From Symsagittifera roscoffensis (taxonomy: Eukaryota > Xenacoelomorpha > Acoela > Convolutidae): a stretch of DNA of 64,000 nt. This document shows, piece after piece, positions 42,191 through 55,190 of the stretch. Numbering within the stretch: position 1 is the first letter of the stretch; the number at the start of each line of letters is the position of its first letter. A program made the translations under genes and the position numbers. A model generated the notes under the pieces. The model had not been told where the DNA came from and did no database searches. It worked only from the letters and a program-made list of their open reading frames with translations. The stretch covers positions 48,379,724-48,443,723 of the forward strand of contig NC_087068.1 of NCBI RefSeq assembly GCF_963678635.1, written 5' to 3'.

Positions 42191-43794
42191 TGCTACCCTT
42201 AACTAAACCTCTATAAGCGTGCAATCAATGGTCAAAAATATTGATTTTATAATGCTATCTGGACTTTTTTCGAAATTTTTACGAGATTCCGAACGCTTAA
42301 GTTAAGGCATTAGAATCGCAACCCTGAAAAATACTTCTGTTTCCATAAAACCACGAAATCAAAAATATGGTTAAAATTCGTAATTCTAAATTTTGATTGA
42401 TATAAAGGTTCTCAAAACTTCAAAACAATCTGTCTAAGGATCAGTCTTTGACCTAAGGTAACATACTGACCAATTAAAATTTATTAACTAACTCTCTTTT
42501 GTCTCTCCTTGCCGTGTCCTGCCATGCCTTACGTTGTCTCTACTTGCTCTGTGCTGCCCTGCCTTGCCTTATTTTGCCCCTCCTACTCTGCTATACCTCA
42601 TGATCTCTGCTTTACCTCATGAATCCCTGCCTTGTCCCTCCGTGGCCTGCGCCACCCTGCCTCCCCTGTCCCTGCGCTTTGTTAGCTATGGCTTCACAAA
42701 ACCAATTTAGCACTCACTGGCAAAATGTATAAAGAAATACTGAAAGCGGTGAAAATTAGAAACGTTTTTAATGCTCATTATGATTAACATAGCAGGTTGC
42801 CGTTTTTAGAACGCACTCTTCCAGTCAAATCCTGAAATTAGCCTCGGCTTTTTCCGACTTTGAAGAAATTTGCAAATTGCTGTCTCTTTGTCTATCACTT
42901 TTGAAGAAACCTTTTGCTGAACTAAGCTCTCTTGTAAATTCACACTGAATATGATGCAGTATTGGTCGATGAAAGCAAAAGAAGTTTGTGCACAGAAGAT
43001 GACTGATTTTTATTGGTAGCTTCTCAGAAAAAACTAAAGCCGAAGCAATCCAGCCAAACTAGAATTCCAAGAATAAAAATTTGGCACCGGAAAAGTTCTC
43101 GCTTTTGAGAGAAAGTTTTTGCAGTTATAAACTTTTCAACCATCTTCAGTTATCTGTGTTGCCGTTGAACGTGAATGAGCTGCAGTTGATCAGAAAATCG
43201 AGACAAGACTGCTCGTATCAAGGCGCTACACTGAATGTCCGACTGCTTTTTTAGGCTTGTGGAGCATGGATCGCCTAAGACAATAAATGAAATTTAAAGA
43301 AATTGAAAACTTTTCATAATCCCCCACACGCCATCTGAAATACAAAGTGATAGATTTTGCTCTTAGTAATGTATCAATTATGACAAACAACCTGCTTCAA
43401 CTAATTCTTCTCAAGCTAAAACTATTTCTCAATAAATCCACCCTTACGCGTTAATAGCGCCAACTGTATCACGCGTTAATTGCCCCAATTTGGCCTAACG
43501 GGCAATCTTTGAACTCTCACAACAATACAAAAAAGGATCATATGTGAAATGCCTTTTCTTAAAATTTGAGCTCATGACAATATCTTCGGCTGATATGAAA
43601 AAAAAATCCGTCAAAAATTGCTAGTTAAAAAATCGAAATTTATCAGGAGAAAAAAAAAACAGCCCGAGCTCAAAAACTGTGTCATTTTCTTCGAACAACA
43701 GGTTGATTTGGGAAAATCAATTCGGTATCGAAAACACTATTCAATCAAAACTTTGATAATTTTCAAAATAGGCATTAAGCTGGACAAAAACTTT
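42191..43794 (+). repeat. Tandem duplication, copy 1 (period 1604 bp)
   Basis: Begins TGCTACCCTTAACTAAACCT. It contains the CTGCC-rich island and, from 43203, a diverged roughly 540-bp repeat. It differs from copy 2 at only a handful of positions (for example 42216 region G/A and 43391 region A/G). Confidence 0.92.
43203..43740 (+). repeat. Diverged roughly 540-bp repeat inside tandem copy 1
   Basis: Starts ACAAGACTGCTCGTATCAAG, keeps CCCCCACACGCCAT and TTACGCGTTAATAGCGCC, and ends near TCGGTATCGAAAAC. The start hairpin is degraded. It is clearly a separate, older subfamily. Confidence 0.75.
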
Positions 43795-45397
43795 TGCTAC
43801 CCTTAACTAAACCTCTATAAGCATGCAATCAATGGTCAAAAATATTGATTTTATAATGCTATCTGGACTTTTTTCGAAATTTTTACGAGATTCCGAACGC
43901 TTAAGTTAAGGCATTAGAATCGCAACCCTGAAAAATACTTCTGTTTCCATAAAACCACGAAATCAAAAATATGGTTAAAATTCGTAATTCTAAATTTTGA
44001 TTGATATAAAGGTTCTCAAAACTTCAAAACAATCTGTCTAAGGATCAGTCTTTGACCTAAGGTAACATACTGACCAATTAAAATTTATTAACTAACTCTC
44101 TTTTGTCTCTCCTTGCCGTGTCCTGCCATGCCTTACGTTGTCTCTACTTGCTCTGTGCTGCCCTGCCTTGCCTTATTTTGCCCCTCCTACTCTGCTATAC
44201 CTCATGATCTCTGCTTTACCTCATGAATCCCTGCCTTGTCCCTCCGTGGCCTGCGCCACCCTGCCTCCCCTGTCCCTGCGCTTTGTTAGCTATGGCTTCA
44301 CAAAACCAATTTAGCACTCACTGGCAAAATGTATAAAGAAATACTGAAAGCGGTGAAAATTAGAAACGTTTTTAATGCTCATTATGATTAACATAGCAGG
44401 TTGCCGTTTTTAGAACGCACTCTTCCAGTCAAATCCTGAAATTAGCCTCGGCTTTTTCCGACTTTGAAGAAATTTGCAAATTGCTGTCTCTTTGTCTATC
44501 ACTTTTGAAGAAACCTTTTGCTGAACTAAGCTCTCTTGTAAATTCACACTGAATATGATGCAGTATTGGTCGATGAAAGCAAAAGAAGTTTGTGCACAGA
44601 AGATGACTGATTTTTATTGGTAGCTTCTCAGAAAAAACTAAAGCCGAAGCAATCCAGCCAAACTAGAATTCCAAGAATAAAAATTTGGCACCGGAAAAGT
44701 TCTCGCTTTTGAGAGAAAGTTTTTGCAGTTATAAACTTTTCAACCATCTTCAGTTATCTGTGTTGCCGTTGAACGTGAATGAGCTGCAGTTGATCAGAAA
44801 ATCGAGACAAGACTGCTCGTATCAAGGCGCTACACTGAATGTCCGACTGCTTTTTTAGGCTTGTGGAGCATGGATCGCCTAAGACAATAAATGAAATTTA
44901 AAGAAATTGAAAACTTTTCATAATCCCCCACACGCCATCTGAAATACAAAGTGATAGATTTTGCTCTTAGTAATGTATCAATTATGACAAACAGCCTGCT
45001 TCAACTAATTCTTCTCAAGCTAAAACTATTTCTCAATAAATCCACCCTTACGTGTTAATAGCGCCAACTGTATCACGCGTTAATTGCCCCAATTTGGCCT
45101 AACGGGCAATCTTTGAACTCTCACAACAATACAAAAAAGGATCATATGTGAAATGCCTTTTCCTAAAATTTGAGCTCATGACAATATCTTCGGCTGATAT
45201 GAAAAAAAAATCCGTCAAAAATTGCTAGTTAAAAAATCGAAATTTATCAGGAGAAAAAAAAACAGCCCGAGCTCAAAAACTGTGTCATTTTCTTCGAACA
45301 ACAGGTTGATTTGGGAAAATCAATTCGGTATCGAAAACACTATTCAATCAAAACTTTGATAATTTTCAAAATAGGCATTAAGCTGGACAAAAACTTG
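43795..45397 (+). repeat. Tandem duplication, copy 2
   Basis: Near-identical second copy, with its own roughly 540-bp repeat starting at 44807. The join at 43794/43795 is abrupt. It is either a recent duplication or an assembly artefact from two haplotypes. Confidence 0.92.
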
Positions 45398-45469
45398 TAA
45401 GCGTCGGAAAAATTTCAAAATAGGCATTGAATTTAATTATCTTTTTATCTACAAATAATTTTTTCATCA

Positions 45470-45906
45470 TTTGAACCAGATGGGATTTAGGATTTTCTGG
45501 AGGGGGCGGTTTTCAAAAGTTTTTTGGTTTTTCGAAAATTTGTCGATCTTTTTTATTTTTAGGTGGACCAAATTGGTTTTCAGAGCTCTCCCAAAGCACT
45601 AAAAATAAGTCCCTGTTTCGGCCAAAATTTCTGTGCCGCAGGCAAATTTTTTAAAAAAGCAGGACGAAAAGGCGTTTTTAAGCACTTTTTGGAAATATTT
45701 TAACCAAAAAATCGAGTTTTTTCGGCGCGCGTTCCCCGTTAAAATAAGTATATATTGGCGCCAAAGGCGCCTTTAGAAAAGTTTTAGGGCCCGTCATCCA
45801 AAACTGGATATCTGAAAATAGTTCAAAGGGTCGGTAAGGGGTCGATAAGGGGTCGAATCCCTTAGGAGAGGGCGTCGGCTCCCCCCCCCCCCCAATTCCG
45901 CCCCTG
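45470..45906 (-). mobile_element. hAT-like MITE, inverse orientation
   Basis: It ends in CCCCTG (minus-strand start CAGGGGCGGAATTGGGGG). It shares GGCGCCAAAGGCGCCTTTAG and AAAAGGCGTTTTTAAGCACT with the copy at 31428. It lies directly after the tandem duplication. Confidence 0.7.
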
Positions 45907-46957
45907 ATTTAAGCCGTTTGAATCTATCGGTGGTAAACAGATCACAGCTGTGCATCATCCAGTAGGTCTACTACTAGTTTACTCAAGAGTTCATTTTCCA
46001 AGTTTTTTCTTTAGTTTTTCAAAAAAAAGCTGTGAAATGAGCTCTACTTTTGTGCAACGTACATACTGGTTGATCTTCGTTCTGCTGTAGATTAACGTGC
46101 GCTTCGGCTGAACAAATTGTCAACGTAAACCGAGCCAATAACATAATATCAGGACACTTCAGGGGTAAAGCCGAAAATCGCCTGCTCAACAATTACTCCT
46201 CTGCTTTGGAACAGTTCAAACCTTGTAAAATGCCCACTAAACTGCGCAATTCTGTAATCAACGGTATATTGGGTGGTCCACTTGCTGCAACAAAACAACA
46301 AAATTTTTCATTGCTTGCAATAAAACAACAAGATTAACTTCTCTGAAAATGCTTAACTCCTCTGAGTTTCAAGTTGCACTCTTACCAGGACACCTCAGAA
46401 TTGATATAAAGGTTTTGCAAAACAAAATCGAGTGCATTTTGATTTGAGTTGCCGGCAAAATAGTTTTTCATTAAATGAACTGATTCTTTAAGCTCCTAGT
46501 CTGTGTCGCAAGGCTGGAATACAATATCTGTGAAATCACTACAATTAAAGGATCTAGCTGTCACTGGTATTCACATTGCATTCAAGAGAGCGAATTCAAA
46601 AATAAATATTTGGATTATGCAAGGACTTTACCAGTGAGTTGCATGAAGCGATAGATTTTACATAAAGCAATTCTACATCAATAGTTCGAGAACCGATTAA
46701 TACGAACTGCAAAAAAAGGTCTACCCCTGTCGTTTCCAAATTTTACAAAAACAATTGTCAGCAATCAGCTTGCTAAGAAGTCAAATAGCTTCTTTCTGGT
46801 ATTTTTTTTGAGCAATGGTCGAATTCAGCGACTCGCGGCTGCCAATTTTGAGTGCGCGTTTCCAATTATCTAGGGTTAGGGTTAATCGTCAATCAGGAAG
46901 TTCTCTTGATTTTTTTAAAGTGTTTGAAATTGCGCGCAATTCATTATCTATGGACAC

Positions 46958-47370
46958 CCCGGTTACCTAGCCAGGGGAAAAGCTTAGACTTCCTACCAGG
47001 AACTTAAAGGGTCCAGGGCACTCCTGGAGTTCCTGGAAGGAGCCGTCTAGGAATCCTGGCAGGAATTCTAAGTTTTTATAAAAAATTTCAACCACGATAA
47101 ACATCTCCTAACTTTTGATGTTTCATCTTAGCCAATAAGAACAAAACAACGCTATCTTTTTATTCACAGAAAAAAGAACAGGTTTTTTAGACACAGAAAA
47201 AACTTGGAAAACCAGGCCTGGACACCTACTAGGAACCGTTCCAGGATATTTTAGACCAATCCAGGAAAGCCAGGGTAATCATTGCAAGACTTTGACCTGG
47301 TTTTTCCCCTGGCCAGGTCTGGCTCCAGTTATGGCTCCAGGGATGGACTTCCATGGACAGGTAACCCGGG
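46958..47370. mobile_element. Small MITE with CCCGGTTACCT ends and a CCAGG-rich interior
   Basis: The left end CCCGGTTACCTAGCCAGGGG is matched by the inverted right end CCCGGGTTACCTGTCC, and the inner arms pair AGCCAGGGGAAAA with TTTTTCCCCTGGCC. The interior has many CCAGG/CCTGG motifs. The length is about 413 bp and it is non-coding. Chance ORFs on both strands reflect the inverted arms. Confidence 0.7.
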
Positions 47371-50300
47371 AAGTTCCCAAGCCATGTGAATTGAAGTTTT
47401 CATTGCCTGAGTCAAAACACACGCTGTTGTTTGGTTTGACAACGCAGTCAATTTTGTCGTTTTGGCTGTGGAACTCTTGTCGAGGATCAGTTAACCTGCC
47501 TTGTACTTCATACCACAATGAATTATGAGAGAGATTAAAGCGTGGTGCCAAAAAGTGACTAGTCGTTTGAAGCAGTAGAAAACTTTTACTGTGTCTGTAT
47601 TAACAGGCGCAATCCTTGAACTAATGCTGTGTCTCGTAGACTAACCACTGAAAACCAGCTCGTTAACTTCCGTAGTTTATGACATAAGTGATATCTCAAA
47701 GTCCTCGACTAACTAAGTTCTTACTAAAATAAAATTGCATAAAGTTTTTTCTCTACGTTTTCATTAAGCGCTATGCCTGCGCTATGACTGCGTGAAGTTG
47801 CATGCGAACGTCACCTGGTATCGTTGGCTCAAATTGCATGCACCTACACTTGACAAATGTTTCAAATGGCACACCAGATTAGGCGCTAATTCTGCCGGAC
47901 TCGTATGGATACTCAAACAGAATAACGTTTCGGCTATTAGTGTTTGCCCCCGTTGTGTCGCTCATTTGCTTGGTTGCGATTGCAAATCAACCGACCGTAC
48001 AATTAGCACCCAATCACATTTTGTTTCGAGGAAAATATTAGCGTATATTATGATTCGATATTTGCCACAAAAAAAATAAAAAAGTTCTGGTCCGTTCAGT
48101 TATGAAAGTTAGTCTTACAAAAGAAATCAATTCTATCTAAAGTTTTCCATTTTTTTCGGCTTAAGAACAAACTTTTTTAATGTAATTTCTGAAAGTTGTG
48201 CATACCATGAGTGACCTTTTCTTGACGAATACCTGTTCAATCGCCATCTTTGAAAAACTTGAGTCAATTGACTAGCTCTTTGCTCATTTTTACAATAGAC
48301 GTCTAAACTATTTTTTTTTCTAATTTCAGCTTCCTTTTGGCAATGGACCAAAAACTACAAATTTGTGAGATTTCCATGATAAGTTTTTGCATATAAAGTG
48401 GCAAGTTACATTTGTCTCCTATTGAATATACTTAGCAGAAAGATTGAAAGCTGAAACGCTGATAAATTTGTACTTGAGATTATTCCCGGTGAAAGAAAAG
48501 GATTTTTTTTTAAACAAGAGCAGCAAATTAAATTAGATACGGGATAAAATATGCAAAAAAAGAACTCAACAATAAAACTAAATTTGATTTGGATAAAAAA
48601 AACAACTGGTTAATCAAACAAAGCAGGTAGTAAAAATGAGTTTTTTAACTTTTCCTTTGGTACTCTATTAAAATCTGCTAATGCAGCTTTACTTCTGTAA
48701 TTTACGAAAAGATATAAGCAAAGGATTTCGCAGACGTCGCTTGCAGGATCAAAAAAATGCTTAATAATGCTCTAAAAATTACTCTTCATAGATAAAACTA
48801 AATAACAATTGATTGTGTAGAGTAAACAAATCAGTGATGATTTGTGAACTGTTTAGAGCACAAAATAAGAGAGTATATTAAACATCAAATTGATTTTCAT
48901 CGATATTGTTTTAAAATTAAGCTAATCGACTCGAAAGTTACCAAAATAAAATGCATTGTCTGAAGTATATTTTGGTACAAACTATAAACAAGTTATCGAC
49001 AATTCAAATACAAACTTTAAATCGATTATATACAAAATTTGTACAGATTAATTTCAGGTTTTCTTCATGGTATGAACATGTTTTGTACAGGTTATGTCCA
49101 TATTAAATACGAACTATATCCTAACTTTCTTGACCCTTACCTGAAGTGAGTAAAATTGAACCACAATAATGTCCATTTCTTAGACAACAACATCTGGAAA
49201 TTAAAATAGATACGGGATAGAATATGCAAAAAAATGACCAAAAAAAAAACCAAAAAATTTAATAAATCTTAAGATTAAGAAGTTTTTACTTCCTCTCAAC
49301 CCCAAAACACAGACACGCATACACAAAATTTTTCTCACTCGTCGAAAGTCTAATATTAGGTCAATAACTTGACTAAAACAGGCTAAAACCTATCAAGCCT
49401 ATCAAGAAAAAAACCCTATCAAGAAAAAAAGGAAAAAAAAACAAAACAGCAGGAAAAAAATGTAATCAAGAAAAATTTTACTATTCTTCTACTAGGGTTT
49501 TTAGCATTTTGTGCAATCCAAAGGGTAGCGTAGAGAATATGCTTTCATTGAAACAATTCAAAAAAAGATTTTTACACCGATGAAAATTAGGCCGATTTCG
49601 TTTGGGCGAAATAAAATTTTTAAATTGAAAAAAAACGACAAGATACAAAACAAATTTAGTAAAAATAACAAACAGCAGAGGGAAATCAAAACAGTAATCG
49701 AAGAAACTATAATGTAGAAGAAAACATATTTAAAAAAAAACAATTCCACAGTATGGCAAGTAAGCTGACAAAACATAAGCAGACAATAATAAGCCAACAT
49801 TTTATTTGAAACAGGCCATTTCCCATTTAAAAAAAATGTCCTGTCAGATTCGAAAATAGGACCTATGGCGTCCCAGGAGTACTCGTTATCTCCAGACTAA
49901 GTGTACCGAAGACGCTTGGAAATTTGAATTCATAATTAAACAAGACACCAATTGATTCAAATGGTTCTGTTAAACAAGTTGTTAACCAAAAACAATCATA
50001 ATTCAGAGTAATAATAGTTTTCACCGAACTGTTAGTCAAAAAATAAACAAATAGAAACAAAAATTTTTTAAATAATTTTATTCCAAGTTGTTCGCAAACC
50101 TCTTTTTCTGTTCTGTTTTTTAGGATTGTTTTTTGGCTTTCAAGAAGCGGTTATAAGGAGATTCATACAATCAATATTTTTTGATTAAAACCAATTTTTA
50201 CGACTGATATGCGTTTTATAAGACTGCTCGCTCGCTTCATTTGCTCGAAATTAGAACAAAAATCAAAAATTTTAAAGCGGTTTTCTCTACGTTGCTGACA

Positions 50301-51391
50301 ATTTTTAAAGCTTTATTTTACGGTTCGAAATGTTATATCACTCGAGTTCTTCCGAGAATTTATTTTGTGACCTAATTTTGCATGAAAAAAAAAAACTATA
50401 TAAAAAATTTAAAACACCTTCAGTGGTAGAAATACAATGGAAACACATCGATTCTTTCTTTCATCAAAACTAGATTTGCAACAGCGAAAGTGTATAAAAT
50501 GGCAGGGTGTATGAAGATGAACAAGATGCATTGAAACTCAAAACACAGCTTTAAAAAATGAAGGGCAACAAAGCATCATTTTCAACCAACTTGATTTATC
50601 TCTGTTGTCGTTGAATTTGACCGTGAATGAGCTAAGCTCGCAGTTGACAAATTTCAGAACAAATTGAGTTGAAAGTCAAATCGGTATTGGAAAACAACTC
50701 AACCAAAAAATTTCTTATTTGTGAGAGATGACCTCAACCAAAGCAAAAATTATTTAAGTGTCAGAAAACTTCAAGTTTTTCAAATTTTTCTTTAAACTTG
50801 AACTTGTTCATCTTTTCATTTACAAAAACTGGGCCGGTTGTAAATATTTCTAGGACAAAGCTGTTCTAAAATAATTAAAACGCCTGAACTTATCGGTGGT
50901 AAATGGATTATTGATGCTCTTCATTCAATAGGTGGGTAAAACGTGGACCACTGCTTTCTTGTTTCAAGTGTTTTTTTTTGCAATGTAGGAGACTTTTCTT
51001 CAACCATTTAAAATCAGCAGCAATTTGAATTAACTTCTATGGAACGTAAATACATATTGGTTGGCTTTCGAATAGCTGCGGATCAATTTGCGTTTCTACT
51101 GAACAAGTTATCATTGTAAAACAAGCCAAAAATCTAAATTTAGTAGAATTCGGGGCTGAAAAATAATGCTACCGCTAAATCACCTAAAAAAGGTCAAAAA
51201 ATTGCGCAAGTGTGAGTCTAGTTACTTTTTTTGGTTTTGAAAACATAGTTATCTAATTACAAGAATTGAATTGAAATGCGCATGGCCTTTACTCTGCTCA
51301 TATAGCTGCACTTGTCAGTTTTAGGAGGCCCATTCCATCAACTCAGTCATGGGGATTCTGTAAGCTAAAAAAATTTTGCAAGCCTGCGTAA
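47371..51391. other. No gene seen; old diverged repeats
   Basis: Contains repeated phrases such as AGATACGGGATARAATATGC (48535 and 49209 regions). A segment around 50870-51130 is diverged but collinear with 45910-46150 (ATCGGTGGTAAA, CTGAACAARTTRTCA). I see no exon or RNA gene. Confidence 0.5.
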
Positions 51392-51393
51392 TA

Positions 51394-52125
51394 CAGTGCT
51401 GATTTAAATTATCCGGACAAAACGAACAAAACTTGAATTTTCAAACGCGTTTTTCTCAAATTGGGTTAAAATTAGACAAAAAGTGAACAGGACAAAAGTT
51501 GCTTAGAATTTCACCAGAATAAATATGGTGCCATTTTTTCTCCGAAATACTCAACAAAAATTTTACCCCAAAAATGGGTCATTTTGGCTTTTTTCAATTA
51601 ATCAAGAATTACGCTAAAACTACTTTGTTAAATGATATGAAAATTATATCACAGGAAGCCTCTTATGCAGTTCAACAAAGTTTAAGAAGGGTTAAATCTC
51701 CAAAAACCAGTATAAATGAAAAAATTTTCACTTGATATTCAATAAATGTGATTTTTACTATATAAAACCCAGAATCTCTGTTTAAAAATAAATTTTAAAC
51801 AATTTGCGCAATTTTTTGGAGATTTAACTCTTCTTAAACTTTGTTGAGCTGCATAAGAGGCTTCCTGTGATATAATTTTCATATCAATTAACAAAGTAGT
51901 TTTAGCGTAATTCTTGATTAATTGAAAAAAGCCAAAATGACCCATTTTTGGGGTAAAATTTTTGTTGAGTATTTCGGAGAAAAAATGGCACCATATTAAT
52001 TCTGGTGAAATTCTAAGCAACTTTTGTCCTGTTCACTTTTTGTCTAATCTTAACCCAATTTGAGAAAAACGCGTTTGAAAATTCAAGTTTTGTTCGTTTC
52101 GTCCGGATAATTTAAATCAGCACTG
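51394..52125. mobile_element. Palindromic Tc1/mariner-type MITE, copy A
   Basis: Ends CAGTGCTGATTTAAATTATC and its inverse, flanked by TA on both sides (51392-51393, 52126-52127). The two arms of about 300 bp are nearly perfect inverted copies around a spacer of about 120 bp, so a single strand would fold into a long hairpin. TA duplications and CAGTGCTG ends fit the Tc1/mariner superfamily. Non-coding. Confidence 0.88.
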
Positions 52126-52675
52126 TACTCTATCGATTCGTATTTCGTGTGGCAGAGTGTGTTACCGTTTACAGACATATCTGCAAATATCTTTGGTGCA
52201 GAATACTTTCAAAACATCTCAGCAGACGTTCATTGAAACGCCGTAGAGCTCAGATAAAAATTTGACGATTAGTTTTGGAGCTCAATTTCACATGAACGAA
52301 CATCACAACAGTTCTCCATTGTTTGAAGTTAACCACTACTTTTCCCTTTTCTCTCACAAAATTGTTATCTGATATCTCTGAAACCACTAGAATTGAAAAC
52401 ATTTCAGCCAACCCTAGTATTTATCATATTCCAGTAGAGGCATCGGTAAAAGTCAAATTACGAGGTGTTAAAACCGGAGTAAGAGGATATGCAACATGCT
52501 CGCCTAAATAGTTTTTTCTGTGATTTGTTTGAATGGATATCAAATAGGATCTTGTTAATTATTTCTCCCCCCCCCCCCCCCTATGCATGTATTATTTTTG
52601 ACAACCCTTTCTGTATAAAGTATTAATTTCAAAAATGTCAACAATTAAATGGGTTTTCAATTTCGCGCGTTCGTA

Positions 52676-53387
52676 CAATGCTGATTTAAATTAACCGGAC
52701 AAAACGCGTTAAACTTGAAATTTAAAACCCGTTTTTCTCAAATTGGGTTGAGTTTAGGTGAAAACTTATGAATACAAAACTTGCTTAAAATTTTAGCAGA
52801 ATTATTATGGTGTAATTTGTTTTGCGATTATGGATAATTTTGGCTTTTCTTAGTTAATCAGAAATTACGCCGAAAATACCCAGTCGATCACAGACATAAT
52901 TATATCAAAGGGAGCCGCTTACGTAGCCCAACAAACTTTATGAAAGGTATTATCTCCAAAAGAAATTTGGAAATTGTTTAAAAATTCTTTTTAAATAAAA
53001 AGTTGGTATTTTATATAGTAAAAACGACCTTTTTTGTCTATCAAACAAAAATAAATTAACTTATACAATATTTTGGAGATTATACCTATTCTATTTTAAA
53101 GTTTGTTGGGCTACGTAAGAGGCTCCCTTTGATATACTTATGTCTGTGATCGACTGGATATTTTTGGCGTAATTTTTGATTAACTAAGAAAAGCCAAAAT
53201 GACCCATTTTTTGGGTAAAATTTTGGGCCCGAATTTTGCGAAACAAATTACACCATATTAATTCTGCTTAAATTTTAGGCAAGTTTTGTCTTCATAAGTT
53301 TTCACCTAAACTCAACCCAATTTGAGAAAAATGCGTTTTAAATTTCAAGTTTAACGCGTTTTGTCCGGTTAATTTAAATCAGCACTG
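52676..53387. mobile_element. Palindromic Tc1/mariner-type MITE, copy B
   Basis: Ends CAATGCTGATTTAAATTAAC and inverse CAGTGCTGATTTAAATTAAC, flanked by TA. It has the same architecture as copy A, but the interior has diverged and the arms have drifted from each other. It lies 550 bp from copy A, beyond a short spacer with a C-run (about 52566-52581). Confidence 0.85.
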
Positions 53388-55190
53388 TATTTGTATTTCT
53401 CACTATTTATATAATATCCACGTAAAAAATTTTAATATGCAAATAATTCAAAGATCAATAAGAACACGAAAACGTCTAAGCCAGTAATCAACTGATAACT
53501 TTATGGCTCTTTCCAGTAGCTATATTGTGAAACCGCCTTATATTATGGTTGATACATCAACATACGCATTTCTGAACCATCAATTCGATATAAATGCATA
53601 TGGGTTGCAAAAAGCCAAAAAAAAATTGCAATTAAACCAACCCCATTTTTTGTAACAAATTCAAAGCAATTGAATTTGAGTCAGCTTGCTGAGAAGCCGA
53701 TTTTTTTGCCTGGTACGAAACTATTACTTTTGCACGTTCAATTTTTTGTCCTCTCAATTTTAATGTTTTCCGTATGTATCATAACCATCACTGCATTTGT
53801 ATTTTTGGTAGCTATGCAACTTGATATATTTAGCGTTTTGCTGCTGTCTTACAACCCATCGAACTCATCAAACTGTTGTAATATTGTGGAAAAAAAACAG
53901 TGATATCACTCCAATGATTGCAGATCCGACAAAAATCGCTTAAGATTCTGAAAATCGCAGAAAATGATGAGGAATTTTTTTCGTGGTGTTCAAAAAGGTG
54001 CGCAATTCATTTCAAGGTTGCTCCATCTATACACAAAAATTGCTGCGTGGTGATATTTGAAAGTTTCATTGGTTGATGCAGAGCGGCTCTTGTTATTCTG
54101 CCGATAACGGCGTGTTCTTTTTTTCTAAGAAAGGAACTCCCGTTGCGCATCAATAACTGGCGAAGAACAACGTGGACGTTTAAAGAGAACCTACTTTGAT
54201 GTTTATTCTGTCAACTAATGCACGAAATGGTGGAGAGATTAGTCCATATTGCCAAACAAATTTTAACTCGGTTTACAAAAAAAATCCTCAGGACAATATC
54301 CTCAGAAGTATTTAGTATCTCGTAGAACAAACAAAGAACACGCTCGTCCAAACCCGTATTAGACGAAATTAGCAATCTCGAAACGTTCACACTACATATT
54401 TTTTTCTATTTCCAATACGTTGCATAAACTGTTTTATTATGTTTAAATGAAACCTTTGATCCTCATGAATGGCGCTATGCCCCTATCCAGTTGTACGAGA
54501 ACCACAAACTGGCTCGGTGGCTCAAATTTTGTACGTCTAGTTAATCTGAATTTTTTTGTTGCGTAAGAACAGCCCACGTTTTTCACATTCTTTTCCTTAC
54601 TTTTAAGAATCACATTAAAGCCCTGTACCCCCCCCCCCCCCACCAGACACACACACACACAGACACACACCCACACATTCAAACACAAACACAGAAATTT
54701 ATCCCCGTGCGGAGAGCTATAAAGGATAGCAAAGGGAAGGGTACGAGGGTTGTAATTTGGAACAGAATTTCAGTCAAACAGGCCAAACTAATCAGTCTCG
54801 TAGTTAATGCAGAGAAAGTGACCTAAAAAAGTGGCCCGCTTAGGTTAAATTAGGATCGCAATTGATTAAGGCAGGTAAATAAAACAACAAAGTTGTGAAA
54901 TAGATACTCTTTTAATTTAATGGACTGTACACAGAAACTTAGCAACACTTGCGATAAAACATTAACGCGACCAGAAAAAAAAACAGATGACTTAATAAAA
55001 AACGGTTGATAACCAGAGTAACCACGACTAATTTACCCATACTGTTATAAATAAAATGAAAAATTTTTAAAAAATTCAAAAAATCGGAGGTGTTTGCACA
55101 AAAAGTGTAAGAATTGTGTTAATTTTTTCAAAGCTTTTTTTTACCTTATTTTTTTCAAAGCCGGTTATTTTACAGGTATCAAAATATTAG
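53388..55190. other. No gene seen; simple repeats
   Basis: Contains a C-run followed by a CA-rich tract (54629-54690). No reading frame or other element is recognisable apart from chance ORFs. Confidence 0.5.

Noticed and set aside
47279..47551. Overlapping ORFs on both strands
   Set aside because: They fall in the inverted arms of the MITE at 46958-47370 and adjacent unique DNA. No motif was recognised.
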